Positions 52,015-60,790 of a DNA stretch of 64,000 nucleotides are shown in pieces. Position 1 is the stretch's first letter; each line of letters begins with the position of its first letter. The notes beneath the pieces are model-generated. The model ran no database searches. It had not been told where the DNA came from and was given only the letters and a program-made list of their open reading frames with translations. The translations under genes were made by a program, and so were the position numbers. The stretch is taken from the NCBI RefSeq assembly GCF_000834655.1, contig NZ_JXQQ01000084.1:124001-188000 (forward strand), read 5' to 3'. The stretch comes from Variovorax paradoxus. GTDB taxonomy: Bacteria > Pseudomonadota > Gammaproteobacteria > Burkholderiales > Burkholderiaceae_C.

Positions 52015-52854
52015 ATGCCCAGAGGTATTCCCAACCCAGCCGCCATGTATGGCATCGCCCCCCGCCCCTGGGGGTTCGAAGTGTCGCTCGTTCGCAACGG
52101 CACCCGTTACTACAAGCAGTTCGGCAAGGCGAGCTATGGCGGCCTCGAACAGGCACTGGTCCAGGCGCAGGACTGGCGCGACGCCGTGGTGCGCAACGTG
52201 CCGCCGGTGGCGCGGCGCGCGCGGGCCGAAAAGCTGCGGGCCAACAACACGACGGGGGTCTCGGGCGTCTTCTGCCAAGTGGCGTCCGGTGGCCGCGTGC
52301 GGGCGTGGGTCGCCAAGACCTACATCGGCCAGGACGAGATCCTGCGCACCGACTTTCCGGTCGACAGCGTCGGCAACGCGGCGCTGGCCCTGGCCATCGA
52401 GGAGCGCGAGAAGCAGCTTGCCCGCATGTCGGGTCTCGCGCGGCTGCATCCGGCCGAAGAGGCGATCCGCCAGGGCATGACGGTGCAGGCGCCGGGGCCG
52501 CGCGTGTCCAAGCGCTCCAAGTCGGAGATCACCCGCAGCACCAACTCCAGCGGCGTGAGCGGCGTGCAGTTCAAGATGCCCAACGCGGGCCATCCCGGCT
52601 ACTGGCTTGCGACCACGTTCACCGCGGGCAAGGGCAGCGTGTGCAAGGCCTTCTCTGTCAAGGAGCACGGCTACGACACGGCCAAGAGCCTGGCCATCGC
52701 CGAGCGCGGACGCCAGCTGGCCCAGAAGCTCAAGGATGCGCAGCAGCAGCACCAGCTCGCGCAACAGGAACACGCGCAGCCGCAGCAGCAAAAGCAGGCA
52801 TCGCCCGATTTCTCCTTCCAGTACAAGGCCAGCGGCCATCCGGCCCGGCCATGA
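52015..52854 (+). CDS. protein with three AP2-like repeats
   Basis: 279 residues. Three segments share the three-strand plus helix pattern of AP2/ERF DNA-binding domains: about 18-58 (GFEVSLVRNGTRYYKQFGKA), 80-135 (TGVSGVFCQVASGGRVRAW) and 179-238 (SGVSGVQFKMPNAGHPGYW). Each ends in an Ala-rich helix (ALALAIEEREKQL; AKSLAIAERGRQL). The C-terminus is Gln-rich. Bacterial AP2 domains usually occur in mobile-element endonucleases and integrases; here no nuclease is attached. Stop overlaps the next start (ATGA). Confidence 0.75.
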   Translation: MPRGIPNPAAMYGIAPRPWGFEVSLVRNGTRYYKQFGKASYGGLEQALVQAQDWRDAVVRNVPPVARRARAEKLRANNTTGVSGVFCQVASGGRVRAWVAKTYIGQDEILRTDFPVDSVGNAALALAIEEREKQLARMSGLARLHPAEEAIRQGMTVQAPGPRVSKRSKSEITRSTNSSGVSGVQFKMPNAGHPGYWLATTFTAGKGSVCKAFSVKEHGYDTAKSLAIAERGRQLAQKLKDAQQQHQLAQQEHAQPQQQKQASPDFSFQYKASGHPARP

Positions 52855-53231
52855 CCAGCCACAAACCACTGCATCAGCTGCTGAGGGTGGCTTCTCATCT
52901 GCTGGACCAGGCGGCGACGCAAGTGCGCGACACGCAGCTCGAACCGGTTCCCGAGAACATCGAGCGGATCGGCCGTGCGCTCATCGAGGTGATGGAAGTG
53001 CAGCGCAGGATCTTCGCCGCACGGCCCGAGCTGCGGCCCAAGACACTCGCGGCCTCTGACCGCGAAGCCGATGCCAACAAGCTCTTTGCCCAGTTCATGC
53101 TCGAGGCGCTGGAGCTCGAAGACACGGGCAACACCGTGGCCGCGGTGGAGCGCTACACGCGGTTCATCGGCATCTCGCCCTCGTACCACCACCGCGAAAT
53201 CGCGCGGGCCGAGATTCGCCGGCTGACCTGA
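52851..53231 (+). CDS. hypothetical helical protein coupled to the AP2-like gene
   Basis: 126 residues, all-helical (LHQLLRVASHLLDQAATQVR; LFAQFMLEALELEDTGNTVA; TRFIGISPSYHHREIARAEI). The last part resembles a single TPR-like hairpin. Translationally coupled to the AP2-repeat gene, so probably a partner. Function unknown. Confidence 0.75.
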   Translation: MTSHKPLHQLLRVASHLLDQAATQVRDTQLEPVPENIERIGRALIEVMEVQRRIFAARPELRPKTLAASDREADANKLFAQFMLEALELEDTGNTVAAVERYTRFIGISPSYHHREIARAEIRRLT

Positions 53232-53253
53232 CAGCCGGGACGGATGGCGGCGT

Positions 53254-54402
53254 TCAAAGCGCCCGCGAAATCACCTCTTTCATGATCTCGTTGGTGCCGC
53301 CGTAGATGCGCTGCACCCGCGCATCGGCGTACATGCGCGCGACCATGTATTCGCTCATGTAGCCGTAGCCGCCGAAGAGCTGCAGGCACTCGTCCATCAC
53401 GCGGCCCTGCGCCTCGGTGCCCCAGAGCTTGGCCATGGAGGCGGTGGCGGTGTCCAGCCGCCCGGCCACCAGGTCTTCGACGCAGCGGTCGATGAAGGCG
53501 CGGCCCACCTTGATCTGGGTGGCGATCTCGGCGAGCTTGAACTTGGTGTTCTGGAATTCGGCGATCGGCTTGCCGAAGGCCTTGCGGTCGCGCACGTAGT
53601 CGAGCGTGGCCTGGTAGGCGCCTTCCATGGCCGCGAGCGCGGTCACGCCGATGATGGTGCGCTCGTAAGGCAGGTCGCTCATCAGCTGGAAGAAGCCCTG
53701 CCCCTCCTGGCCGCCGAGCAGCGCATCGGCGGGCACGCGCACGTCGTCGAAGAAGAGCTCGGAGGTGTCCTGCGCCTTCATGCCGATCTTGTCGAGCACG
53801 CGTCCCACGCGAAAGCCCTCGCAGCCCTCGGTCTCCACGATGAGGATCGAGGTGCCCTTGGCGCCCTGCGCCGGATCGGTCTTGCACACCACCAGCACCA
53901 GGCCGGCGAGGTAGCCGTTGGTGATGAAGGTCTTCGAGCCGTTGATGACGTAGCTGCCCTCCTTTTTCTCGGCGCGGGTGCGCACGCCCTGCAGGTCGGA
54001 GCCGGCGCCGGGCTCGGTCATGGCGATGGCGCCGACCATCTGGCCGCTCGCCATGAGGGGCAGGTAGCGGCGCTTCTGCTCCTCGGTGCCGTGGTTGAGG
54101 ATGTAGTGCGCAACGATGGCATGCACCGAGGTGGCCATGCCGGTGAGCCCACGGCGCGACATTTCCTCGTACACCACCGCCTCGTGCCGGAAGTCGCCGC
54201 CGGCGCCGCCGTAGTCGTCGGGAATGTCGGCGCACAGGAGGCCGAGCGCGCCGGCCTTGCGCCAGACCTCGTGGCCGACGTGGCCGCGCTTGCGCGCCTC
54301 TTCGTCGTGCGGGAGCACTTCGGTTTCGACGAAGCGCACCACGTTGTCGCGGTAGAGCGCCAGGTCTTCGTCGCTCCACGAGCGGCTGAAATCGATGGGC
54401 AT
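53254..54402 (-). CDS. acyl-CoA dehydrogenase
   Basis: 382 residues from the ATG at 54402, preceded by AAAGGAC. FAD-dependent dehydrogenation of acyl-CoA. Signatures AMTEPGAGSDLQGVRT and, near the C-terminus, QLFGGYGYMSEY with RIYGGTNEIMKEVI, where the conserved Tyr-Gly-Gly-Thr of the family is followed by E. Last gene of the five-gene catabolic operon. Full-length and apparently active. Confidence 0.93.
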   Translation of the reverse strand: MPIDFSRSWSDEDLALYRDNVVRFVETEVLPHDEEARKRGHVGHEVWRKAGALGLLCADIPDDYGGAGGDFRHEAVVYEEMSRRGLTGMATSVHAIVAHYILNHGTEEQKRRYLPLMASGQMVGAIAMTEPGAGSDLQGVRTRAEKKEGSYVINGSKTFITNGYLAGLVLVVCKTDPAQGAKGTSILIVETEGCEGFRVGRVLDKIGMKAQDTSELFFDDVRVPADALLGGQEGQGFFQLMSDLPYERTIIGVTALAAMEGAYQATLDYVRDRKAFGKPIAEFQNTKFKLAEIATQIKVGRAFIDRCVEDLVAGRLDTATASMAKLWGTEAQGRVMDECLQLFGGYGYMSEYMVARMYADARVQRIYGGTNEIMKEVISRAL

Positions 54403-54440
54403 GGGAGTTGTCCTTTGTAGTCTCGAAAAAATGTCGTCGG

Positions 54441-56000
54441 TCAGCCGACGCGGCGCGCCTTGCCGGCCCAGAAGGGCTCGCGCAACTGGAATTTCTGCAG
54501 CTTGCCCGCGGCCGAAAGCGGCAGCGCATCGCGGAACTCCACGCTGCGCGGGCATTTGTAGGTGGCGATCTGTTCGCGGCAGTGCGCAATGACGGCCTCG
54601 GCCTCCAGCGCCATGCCTTCGCGCCGCACGATCACCGCATGCACGCGCTCGCCCCACTTGTCGTCGGGCACGCCGATCACCGCCGACATCAGCACCTGCG
54701 GCAGCTGCGCAATGGCGTTCTCGACCTCGGCCGAATACACGTTCTCGCCGCCGCTCACGATCATGTCCTTCATGCGGTCGACCACGTAGACGAAGCCGTG
54801 CGCGTCCATGTAGCCGCCGTCGCCGGTGTGCATCCAGCCGCCGCGCAGGGCGGCCTCGGTTTCCTGCGGTTTGTTCCAGTAGCCCTTCATCACCATCGGC
54901 CCGCGCGCGACGATCTCGCCGACCTGGCCGAACGGCAGCTCGTTGTCGTCGCCATCGACGATGCGGACCTCCGCGATGGCGATGGGCGTGCCGGCCGAGC
55001 GCAGCAGGCGCTCGCGGTCGGGTCCGGGCTGGTGGCAGTGCGGGGGCAGCGCGGTGACGACGGGAGAGAGCTCGGTCATGCCGTACACCTGCGCGAATGC
55101 GGTGCGCGGAAAGGCGCGCATGGCCTGGTCGAGCAGCGCCGCATCGATGGGCGCCGCGCCGTACGACAGCAGCCGCAGGTTGGACAGGTCGAACTCCGCG
55201 AAGCGCGGATGCTCGATCACGCGCTTGATCATCGTGGGCACGAGGAACATCTCGGTGATGCGCGCGGACTGGAGGGTCTCGAGCACCGCGAGCTCGTCGA
55301 ACATCGGCACCACATGGATGGGCACGAGCCGCTGCAGGCTCTGCAGCGCGATGCCGCAGCCGGCCACGTGGAACATTGGCGCGGCGACGATGGCGGCCGC
55401 GTCCTCTGTGTCACGCGGCAATGCGGCGACGGTGCCCAGTGCGTTGATGTAGAGGCTGCCGTGCGTGAGCATCACGCCCTTGGGCTGGCCGGTGGTGCCG
55501 CCGGTGTACATGACGGCGGCGAGTTCGTCGGCGCCGTGCGGCGCGTCGTCGATGGGCTCGGCTTCGGCGAGCAGCGCCTCGTAGCCGACCATGCCCTCGG
55601 GCACCGCGCCGTCGCCGCAATAGACCACGGTGCGCAGCGACGCCGAGAGCTGGCGCAGCGCGGGCGCCATCGGCGCGAAGAGGTCGTCCACCAGCAGGAT
55701 GCGGGTGTTGCAGTCGTCCAGCGAGTACGCGACCTCCTTGGGGTTCCAGCGGATGTTGACGGGGTTGATGACGCCGCCGCCCCACCAGGTGCCGAAGAAG
55801 TACTCGACGAAGCGGTGCGAGTTGAGGCTCATCATGCCGACGCGGTCGCCGCGCTGCATGCCGAGCTGCTGCAGCACGGCGGCCAGGCGCGAGGCGCGGT
55901 CTGCGAGCTCGCCGAAGTCCAGGCGCTTGCTGCCGCAGACCACGGCGGTGTCGCGGGCCTTCTCGCGGCGGCCCTTGTGCAGGGGCTGGGTGAGGAACAT
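54441..56000 (-). CDS. AMP-dependent acyl-CoA synthetase
   Basis: 519 residues from the ATG at 56000 with GAAAGGC upstream. P-loop-like YTGGTTGQPKG at about 170, VYGMTELSPV, MHTGDGGYMDAHGF and A10 lysine in PLSAAGKLQKFQLRE. Activates the pathway's carboxylic acid to its CoA ester. Lies 17 bp after the racemase gene and 38 bp before the next dehydrogenase, in one operon. Confidence 0.92.
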   Translation of the reverse strand: MFLTQPLHKGRREKARDTAVVCGSKRLDFGELADRASRLAAVLQQLGMQRGDRVGMMSLNSHRFVEYFFGTWWGGGVINPVNIRWNPKEVAYSLDDCNTRILLVDDLFAPMAPALRQLSASLRTVVYCGDGAVPEGMVGYEALLAEAEPIDDAPHGADELAAVMYTGGTTGQPKGVMLTHGSLYINALGTVAALPRDTEDAAAIVAAPMFHVAGCGIALQSLQRLVPIHVVPMFDELAVLETLQSARITEMFLVPTMIKRVIEHPRFAEFDLSNLRLLSYGAAPIDAALLDQAMRAFPRTAFAQVYGMTELSPVVTALPPHCHQPGPDRERLLRSAGTPIAIAEVRIVDGDDNELPFGQVGEIVARGPMVMKGYWNKPQETEAALRGGWMHTGDGGYMDAHGFVYVVDRMKDMIVSGGENVYSAEVENAIAQLPQVLMSAVIGVPDDKWGERVHAVIVRREGMALEAEAVIAHCREQIATYKCPRSVEFRDALPLSAAGKLQKFQLREPFWAGKARRVG

Positions 56001-56017
56001 GGGTGTTGCCTTTCTTT

Positions 56018-57121
56018 TCAGCCGGCAACGACCGGGGCGATCGTCGCGCCCCAGCGGCGCAGCAGGGCCTCGCCGTCGTCCTGCGCGGTGGCGGGCGGCA
56101 TCACCGGTGCGGTGCGGCTGAAGCGCGGCGCGGGCGCGGGCTGCACCACGCCGCCGACGTTCGCGAAGGTGCCGCGCGCCACGTTGTGCGGGTGCCCGGG
56201 GGCTTCGTCCCAGTCGAGCACGGGGGCGAAGCAGGCGTCGCTGCCTTCGAGCAGCACGCACCACGCATCGCGCGTGCGGGTGCGGAACAGGTCGGCCATG
56301 CGCAGCTTGAGCAGCGGCCAGCGGTCGGCGTCCATCTGCGCATCGAAGGCGGTGTCGTCGGCGATGCCGCAGCGCTCGCGCAGCAGCGCATAGAACTGCG
56401 GCTCGATGGCGCCCACGGCCACGTACTTGCCGTCTGCGCAGGCGTAGGTGTCGTAGAAGTGCGCGCCGCCGTCGAGCATGTTCTCGCCGCGCTGGTTGCT
56501 CCATAGGCCGGCCGACTTGAAGCCGTACATCATCGAAGACAGCAGCGCCGCGCCGTCGGTCATGGCCGCATCGACCACCTGCCCCTGGCCCGAGCCCTTG
56601 GCCTCGTGCAGCGCCGCGAGAATGCCGAAGGCCAGCAGCATCGCGCCGCCGCCGAAGTCGCCCACGTAGTTGAGCGGCGGCACCGGCGGCTCGCCAGTGC
56701 GGCCGATGGCATGCAGCGCGCCGCTGATGGCGATGTAGTTGATGTCATGGCCGGCCGCGTGCGCGAGCGGGCCGTGCTGGCCCCAGCCGGTCATGCGGCC
56801 GTAGACCAGGCGCGGGTTGCGCGCATGGCATTCGGCGGGGCCGAGGCCCAGGCGCTCCATCACGCCAGGGCGAAAGCCCTCGATGAGCACGTCGGCCTTT
56901 TCGATGGCGTCGAGCACCGACGACGCCGAGCCTTCCGCGCGCAGGTCGACCTGCCATGTGCTGCGGCCGCGCGCGAGGATGTCGTGGGGCGCGGTGCGCG
57001 TGCCGGGGCGTTCGATGCGGATCACCTCCGCACCCATGTCGGCGAAGAGCATCGCGCAGAACGGGCCGGGGCCGATGCCCGCCATCTCGATCACCCGAAG
57101 GCCTTGCAATGGACCTGCCAT
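56018..57121 (-). CDS. alpha-methylacyl-CoA racemase (CaiB/BaiF family)
   Basis: 367 residues. Interconverts (R)- and (S)-2-methylacyl-CoA, needed before beta-oxidation of branched side chains. The catalytic residues known from the mycobacterial enzyme (H126, D156, E241) match H125 (GHDINYIA), D155 (NYVGDFGGG) and E240 (GAIEPQFY) with identical spacing, which separates it from the CoA transferases of the same family. AGGAGACAG before the ATG. Middle gene of the operon. Confidence 0.9.
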   Translation of the reverse strand: MAGPLQGLRVIEMAGIGPGPFCAMLFADMGAEVIRIERPGTRTAPHDILARGRSTWQVDLRAEGSASSVLDAIEKADVLIEGFRPGVMERLGLGPAECHARNPRLVYGRMTGWGQHGPLAHAAGHDINYIAISGALHAIGRTGEPPVPPLNYVGDFGGGAMLLAFGILAALHEAKGSGQGQVVDAAMTDGAALLSSMMYGFKSAGLWSNQRGENMLDGGAHFYDTYACADGKYVAVGAIEPQFYALLRERCGIADDTAFDAQMDADRWPLLKLRMADLFRTRTRDAWCVLLEGSDACFAPVLDWDEAPGHPHNVARGTFANVGGVVQPAPAPRFSRTAPVMPPATAQDDGEALLRRWGATIAPVVAG

Positions 57122-57209
57122 GGTCTGTCTCCTGTGTGTGGAGGCATCTTGGCGCGGGGGCGGCGGGGGTGCATCGTCCAAAGCGACGAATGCGCCCCGC
57201 TCGATCAAT

Positions 57210-58352
57210 CTATCTCACGGGCGTTGCGGCGGCGCGCAGCTTCGCCACGCGGCGCAGGTGCCATGCGGGCGGGCCGAACTGGCTTTCGATGAGCGTGGCA
57301 CGGCGCACGTAGTGACCGATGGCCAGTTCCTCGGTCATGCCCATGCCGCCGTGCAGTTGCACCGCGCCCTGCCCCACGGCCTTGCAGGCCTTGGCCGCGG
57401 CGACCTTGGCGGACGAGACCGCGCGGGCGCGGTCGTCGTCGCTCGCGGTGTCGACGATCTCGCCGACGCTCGAGGTGAGTGCCGCCGCCTGCTCCAGTGC
57501 CATGTGCATGTCGGCCAGGCGGTGCTGCAGCACCTGGAAGCTGGAGATCGGCACACCGAATTGCTTGCGCTGGCGCACGTAGTCGAGGGTGTCGCGCATC
57601 AGGCGGCGCATGACGCCGACCGATTCGGCGCAGATGGCGACTGTGGCCTCGTCGAGCGCGCGTTCGATCTGCGGCAGCGCGGCGCCCTCGTCGCCGAGCA
57701 ATGCATCGGCGGGGAGGCGCACGTTGTCGAAGGCGATGTCGGCGGCCCGGGCGCCGTCGCGCGTCGGGTAGGTACGCAGGCGCAGGCCCGGCATCTCCCT
57801 CGGCACCACGAGCAGCGACAAGCCATTGCCGCTGCGCGCCGTGACGATGAAGTGGCTGGCCCAGGGCGCGGCCTGCACCACGGCCTTGCGGCCATCGAGC
57901 CGCAGGCCGTCGCCCTCGCGCACGAGCTGCGCCTGCACGTCGGCGCGCTCGTGGCGGCTCTGCGGCTCGGCGTGCGCGAAGGCCAGCACGGCCTGCCCCG
58001 CGACGACGCGCGCGAGCAGTGCATCGGCCGCTGCGCCGGGGTGGCGCTGCAGTAGGCCGGCGCCGATCACCATCGTCGAGAGATACGGCTCGGCCGCGAG
58101 CGCGCCGCCCAGCGTTTCGATCAATGCGAGGTGCGCGGCCATGCCCAGGCCCAGGCCGCCTTGCGATTCGGGCAGCGCCGCGCCCAGCAGGTCGAGTTCG
58201 CGCGAGAGGCCCTGCCAGAACGGCGGCGTCGCGTCGTCGGCCTTCGCGAGCGCATGCAGCCGCTGCTCGAAGCCGTGGTGGTCGTCCAGGTAGCGCGCGA
58301 GGCTGTCGCGCAGCATCGCGAGGGTGTCGTCCTGTTCGGTGAGCGTGTTCAT
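57210..58352 (-). CDS. acyl-CoA dehydrogenase, second of an adjacent pair
   Basis: 380 residues. Shorter, divergent ACAD: the usual mid-domain signature is degenerate (LAFAHAEPQSRHERADVQAQ), while the C-terminal VQLHGGMGMTEELAIGHYVR is retained. It starts 10 bp after the upstream ACAD gene. Adjacent ACAD gene pairs of this type in steroid and branched-chain pathways encode alpha2beta2 heterotetramers, so this may be a subunit rather than a homomeric enzyme. Confidence 0.9.
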   Translation of the reverse strand: MNTLTEQDDTLAMLRDSLARYLDDHHGFEQRLHALAKADDATPPFWQGLSRELDLLGAALPESQGGLGLGMAAHLALIETLGGALAAEPYLSTMVIGAGLLQRHPGAAADALLARVVAGQAVLAFAHAEPQSRHERADVQAQLVREGDGLRLDGRKAVVQAAPWASHFIVTARSGNGLSLLVVPREMPGLRLRTYPTRDGARAADIAFDNVRLPADALLGDEGAALPQIERALDEATVAICAESVGVMRRLMRDTLDYVRQRKQFGVPISSFQVLQHRLADMHMALEQAAALTSSVGEIVDTASDDDRARAVSSAKVAAAKACKAVGQGAVQLHGGMGMTEELAIGHYVRRATLIESQFGPPAWHLRRVAKLRAAATPVR

Positions 58353-58362
58353 GTCAAGGACC

Positions 58363-59544
58363 TCAGCGCGCCAGCAGGTGGGCCGCCACGATGTTGCGCT
58401 GCACCTCGTTGGAGCCGGCGTAGATGGAAGCGGCGCGGTCGTTGAGGTAGGCCGACATCGAGAACACGGCCTCCTCGGGAACGGGCATGTCGCCTTGCAG
58501 CCCGTCGTCCAGTGGCAGGCTGACGGCGGCATAGGGGCCGGCGATTTCGACGCCCAGTTCGGTCAGCCGCTGGCGCAGCTCGGAGCCGAGCACCTTGCCC
58601 ATCGAGGGGCGGATGCCGGGCGGCTCGCCGCGGGCCTGCGCGCGCAGCGATTGCAGCTCGGTGGCCTCGAGCGCATCGATGGCGCATTCGGCTTCGGCCA
58701 GGCGCAGCGCCATGTCATCGGCTTCCTGCGCGTCGGCGATCGCACCGGCCGCCGCCTGCAGCCGGCGAAGGCGCGCGCACAGCATCGGCGTCCAGGCGCC
58801 GCCGCGCTCGTGCTGCAGCAGGTACTTGGCGATGGTCCAGCCCTGGTTCTCCTCCCCGATGAGCCCCTCGGCGGGCACGCGCACGTCGTCGAAGAACACC
58901 TGGTTCAGTTCGTGGTCGCCCGAGATGCTGATGATCGGCCGGATGGTGATGCCCGGCGTCGGGATGTCGAAGCACAGGAAGCTGATGCCCTGCTGCGGCT
59001 TGCCGCCCGAGGCGGTGCGCACCAGGCAGAACATGCGGTTGGCGTACTGCGCGTGGGTGGTCCAGATCTTGGTGCCGTTGATCACGTAGTGGTCGCCGTC
59101 GCGCAAGGCCTTGCACTGCAGCGATGCGAGGTCGGAGCCCGCCCCGGGCTCGGAGTAGCCCTGGCACCAGTAGTCCTCGCCCGAGCGGATGCCGGGCAGC
59201 CATGCGCGCTTCTGCGCCTCGGTGCCGAAGGCGATGATGACCGGCGCGACCATGCTCGGCCCCATCGGCGCGCGCTGCGGCGCGTCGGCCGCGGCCAGCT
59301 CGGCCGCGAAGAGGTAGTGCTGCATCGGTGTCCAGCCGGTGCCGCCGTGCTCGACCGGCCAGTGGGGCACGCTCCAGCCCTGCTTGGCGAGGATGCGATG
59401 CCAGCCGTTGCCTTCGGCGTAGTCGCTGAAGATGCCCGAGCAGCGCCGGCCCGCGGCGCGCAACTCGGGCGTCAGCTCCCGCGAGAGGAATTCGCGAACC
59501 TCGTTCCGGAATGCAGTTTCCGCTGCGCTGAGTGTCCAGGCCAT
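58363..59544 (-). CDS. acyl-CoA dehydrogenase, first of an adjacent pair
   Basis: 393 residues. QGYSEPGAGSDLASLQCKAL, a basic linker QYANRMFCLVRT, and C-terminal SIYAGSNEVQRNIVAAHLL typical of FadE-type dehydrogenases acting on bulky substrates. First gene of the operon that continues to 53254; divergent from a small hypothetical gene with a 207-bp shared promoter region. Confidence 0.9.
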   Translation of the reverse strand: MAWTLSAAETAFRNEVREFLSRELTPELRAAGRRCSGIFSDYAEGNGWHRILAKQGWSVPHWPVEHGGTGWTPMQHYLFAAELAAADAPQRAPMGPSMVAPVIIAFGTEAQKRAWLPGIRSGEDYWCQGYSEPGAGSDLASLQCKALRDGDHYVINGTKIWTTHAQYANRMFCLVRTASGGKPQQGISFLCFDIPTPGITIRPIISISGDHELNQVFFDDVRVPAEGLIGEENQGWTIAKYLLQHERGGAWTPMLCARLRRLQAAAGAIADAQEADDMALRLAEAECAIDALEATELQSLRAQARGEPPGIRPSMGKVLGSELRQRLTELGVEIAGPYAAVSLPLDDGLQGDMPVPEEAVFSMSAYLNDRAASIYAGSNEVQRNIVAAHLLAR

Positions 59545-59751
59545 GGAGGGGTCCCGTTGGAGTGCAGCGGCGAGTGTGCACCCGCGGGGCAGGACAGCGG
59601 CATCGTCGGATCGGACGAAGACTCGCCACTCCCGTAGTTTGTGCGCACACCCGGGATAGCCCTCTGCGGCGCCGCCGGACGTCCACGCAGAATTGCCGGT
59701 CGGGAGTTGTTCTGTGCGCCAGAGAATGCGCTGCGCTCAACGGAGAGCACC

Positions 59752-60000
59752 ATGCACGCGACCACCACACCCGGTTTCTCGCAAGCCAGCGTCGAGCGGC
59801 TGTGCGACTACGAACTGCCCGATCCGCCGGCCCGCCATGCGCCGGCCTTGCCACTGTCATCCGTTGCCCACGACCCCGAAAAGCTCGTGCTGAACTGGTG
59901 GCTCTGGATGGATGAGATGAACAAGAGCATGTGGCGCCACTACGACGTCTGGCGGGGGCACTTCGACCCGTCGGCCAAAGGCCCGCCCGGCGGCACCTGA
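59752..60000 (+). CDS. small hypothetical protein divergent from the catabolic operon
   Basis: 82 residues; ACGGAGAG lies just before the ATG. Contains LVLNWWLWMDEMNKSMWRHY, a Trp-rich amphipathic helix, and a Pro/Gly tail. No signal peptide or known family. Its divergent position next to the ACAD operon suggests linked regulation. Confidence 0.6.
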   Translation: MHATTTPGFSQASVERLCDYELPDPPARHAPALPLSSVAHDPEKLVLNWWLWMDEMNKSMWRHYDVWRGHFDPSAKGPPGGT

Positions 60001-60019
60001 GCCGGCCTGGCCCGGCCCC

Positions 60020-60790
60020 TCATTGGAACAACGCCTGTGCAGCGCCCGCCAACTCACCGGGCGGCACCCGCTCCCACAGCAGGCTCTCGATCGCCTTCCA
60101 ATGCGCCACGCGCATGCCGTCGCCCCGGCAGGAACGAACCGTTGAAAAGAGGGTGTGGCGAATGTCGTCGAGCACGCGCTTGCCATTGGCGGCTTGGCGG
60201 TACGAGCCCTCGAACCCGAGTGCGATCAAGATCAGCAGCAGCTCCAACAGATCCAAGTGATCGGCGGGTCTTTGCAGCAGGTTCGCCATGAGCCTGAAAA
60301 CGTTTTCTCCCCCCTTGCCATCGCCGTGGAACTGAACCGCCAGCAGCCGTCCAGCCCAAGTGTCAATGCCCGAGCTCGATCCCACTTTCCGCAAGGACAA
60401 GCCAGCGGCTTCATCCAGTGCGGTGCACAGCATGTAGCTCGCGCCGGTGATGTACTCCTTGCGCACAAGGGCATCGCCGCACACGGACTGGAAGCTGGCG
60501 ACCTCGCGCTGAAGATCGCTGTGCAAGGCAATGGCGTGCGCTGCGTCAAGCCGCCTGGGCAAGTGGACCTGAGCCAGCAGCAGCGGCCGGGCCGCTTCGA
60601 TCAGAGGGACTCGGGCAGCTCGAACGGCCAACAGACGGTCGGGCTGCGGAGACTGGCGCGCGAGGGCTTGCTCGCTCGCCAGGAGATGTCTGGGCCAAGG
60701 CTTGGGAGCGGCGGCCGCGGCGAGTTGCAGGGCTCTCTGCTCGAAGTGGTCGTGAACAGCGAGCGTGAACTCTTCGCGCAGGGGCATCAA
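60020..60790 (-). CDS. DotU/TssL-like protein lacking the C-terminal anchor
   Basis: 256 residues with the core of the DotU/IcmH family: ASYMLCTALDEAAGLSLRKV, GRLLAVQFHGDGKGGENVFR, and LDLLELLLILIALGFEGSYR. In type VI secretion TssL joins the membrane complex through a C-terminal membrane helix; here the protein ends at AAQALFQ with no such helix. Overlaps the DUF6708 gene by 4 bp. Orphan from a full T6SS in this window, so it may have been repurposed as an effector-delivery partner. Confidence 0.8.
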   Translation of the reverse strand: MMPLREEFTLAVHDHFEQRALQLAAAAAPKPWPRHLLASEQALARQSPQPDRLLAVRAARVPLIEAARPLLLAQVHLPRRLDAAHAIALHSDLQREVASFQSVCGDALVRKEYITGASYMLCTALDEAAGLSLRKVGSSSGIDTWAGRLLAVQFHGDGKGGENVFRLMANLLQRPADHLDLLELLLILIALGFEGSYRQAANGKRVLDDIRHTLFSTVRSCRGDGMRVAHWKAIESLLWERVPPGELAGAAQALFQ

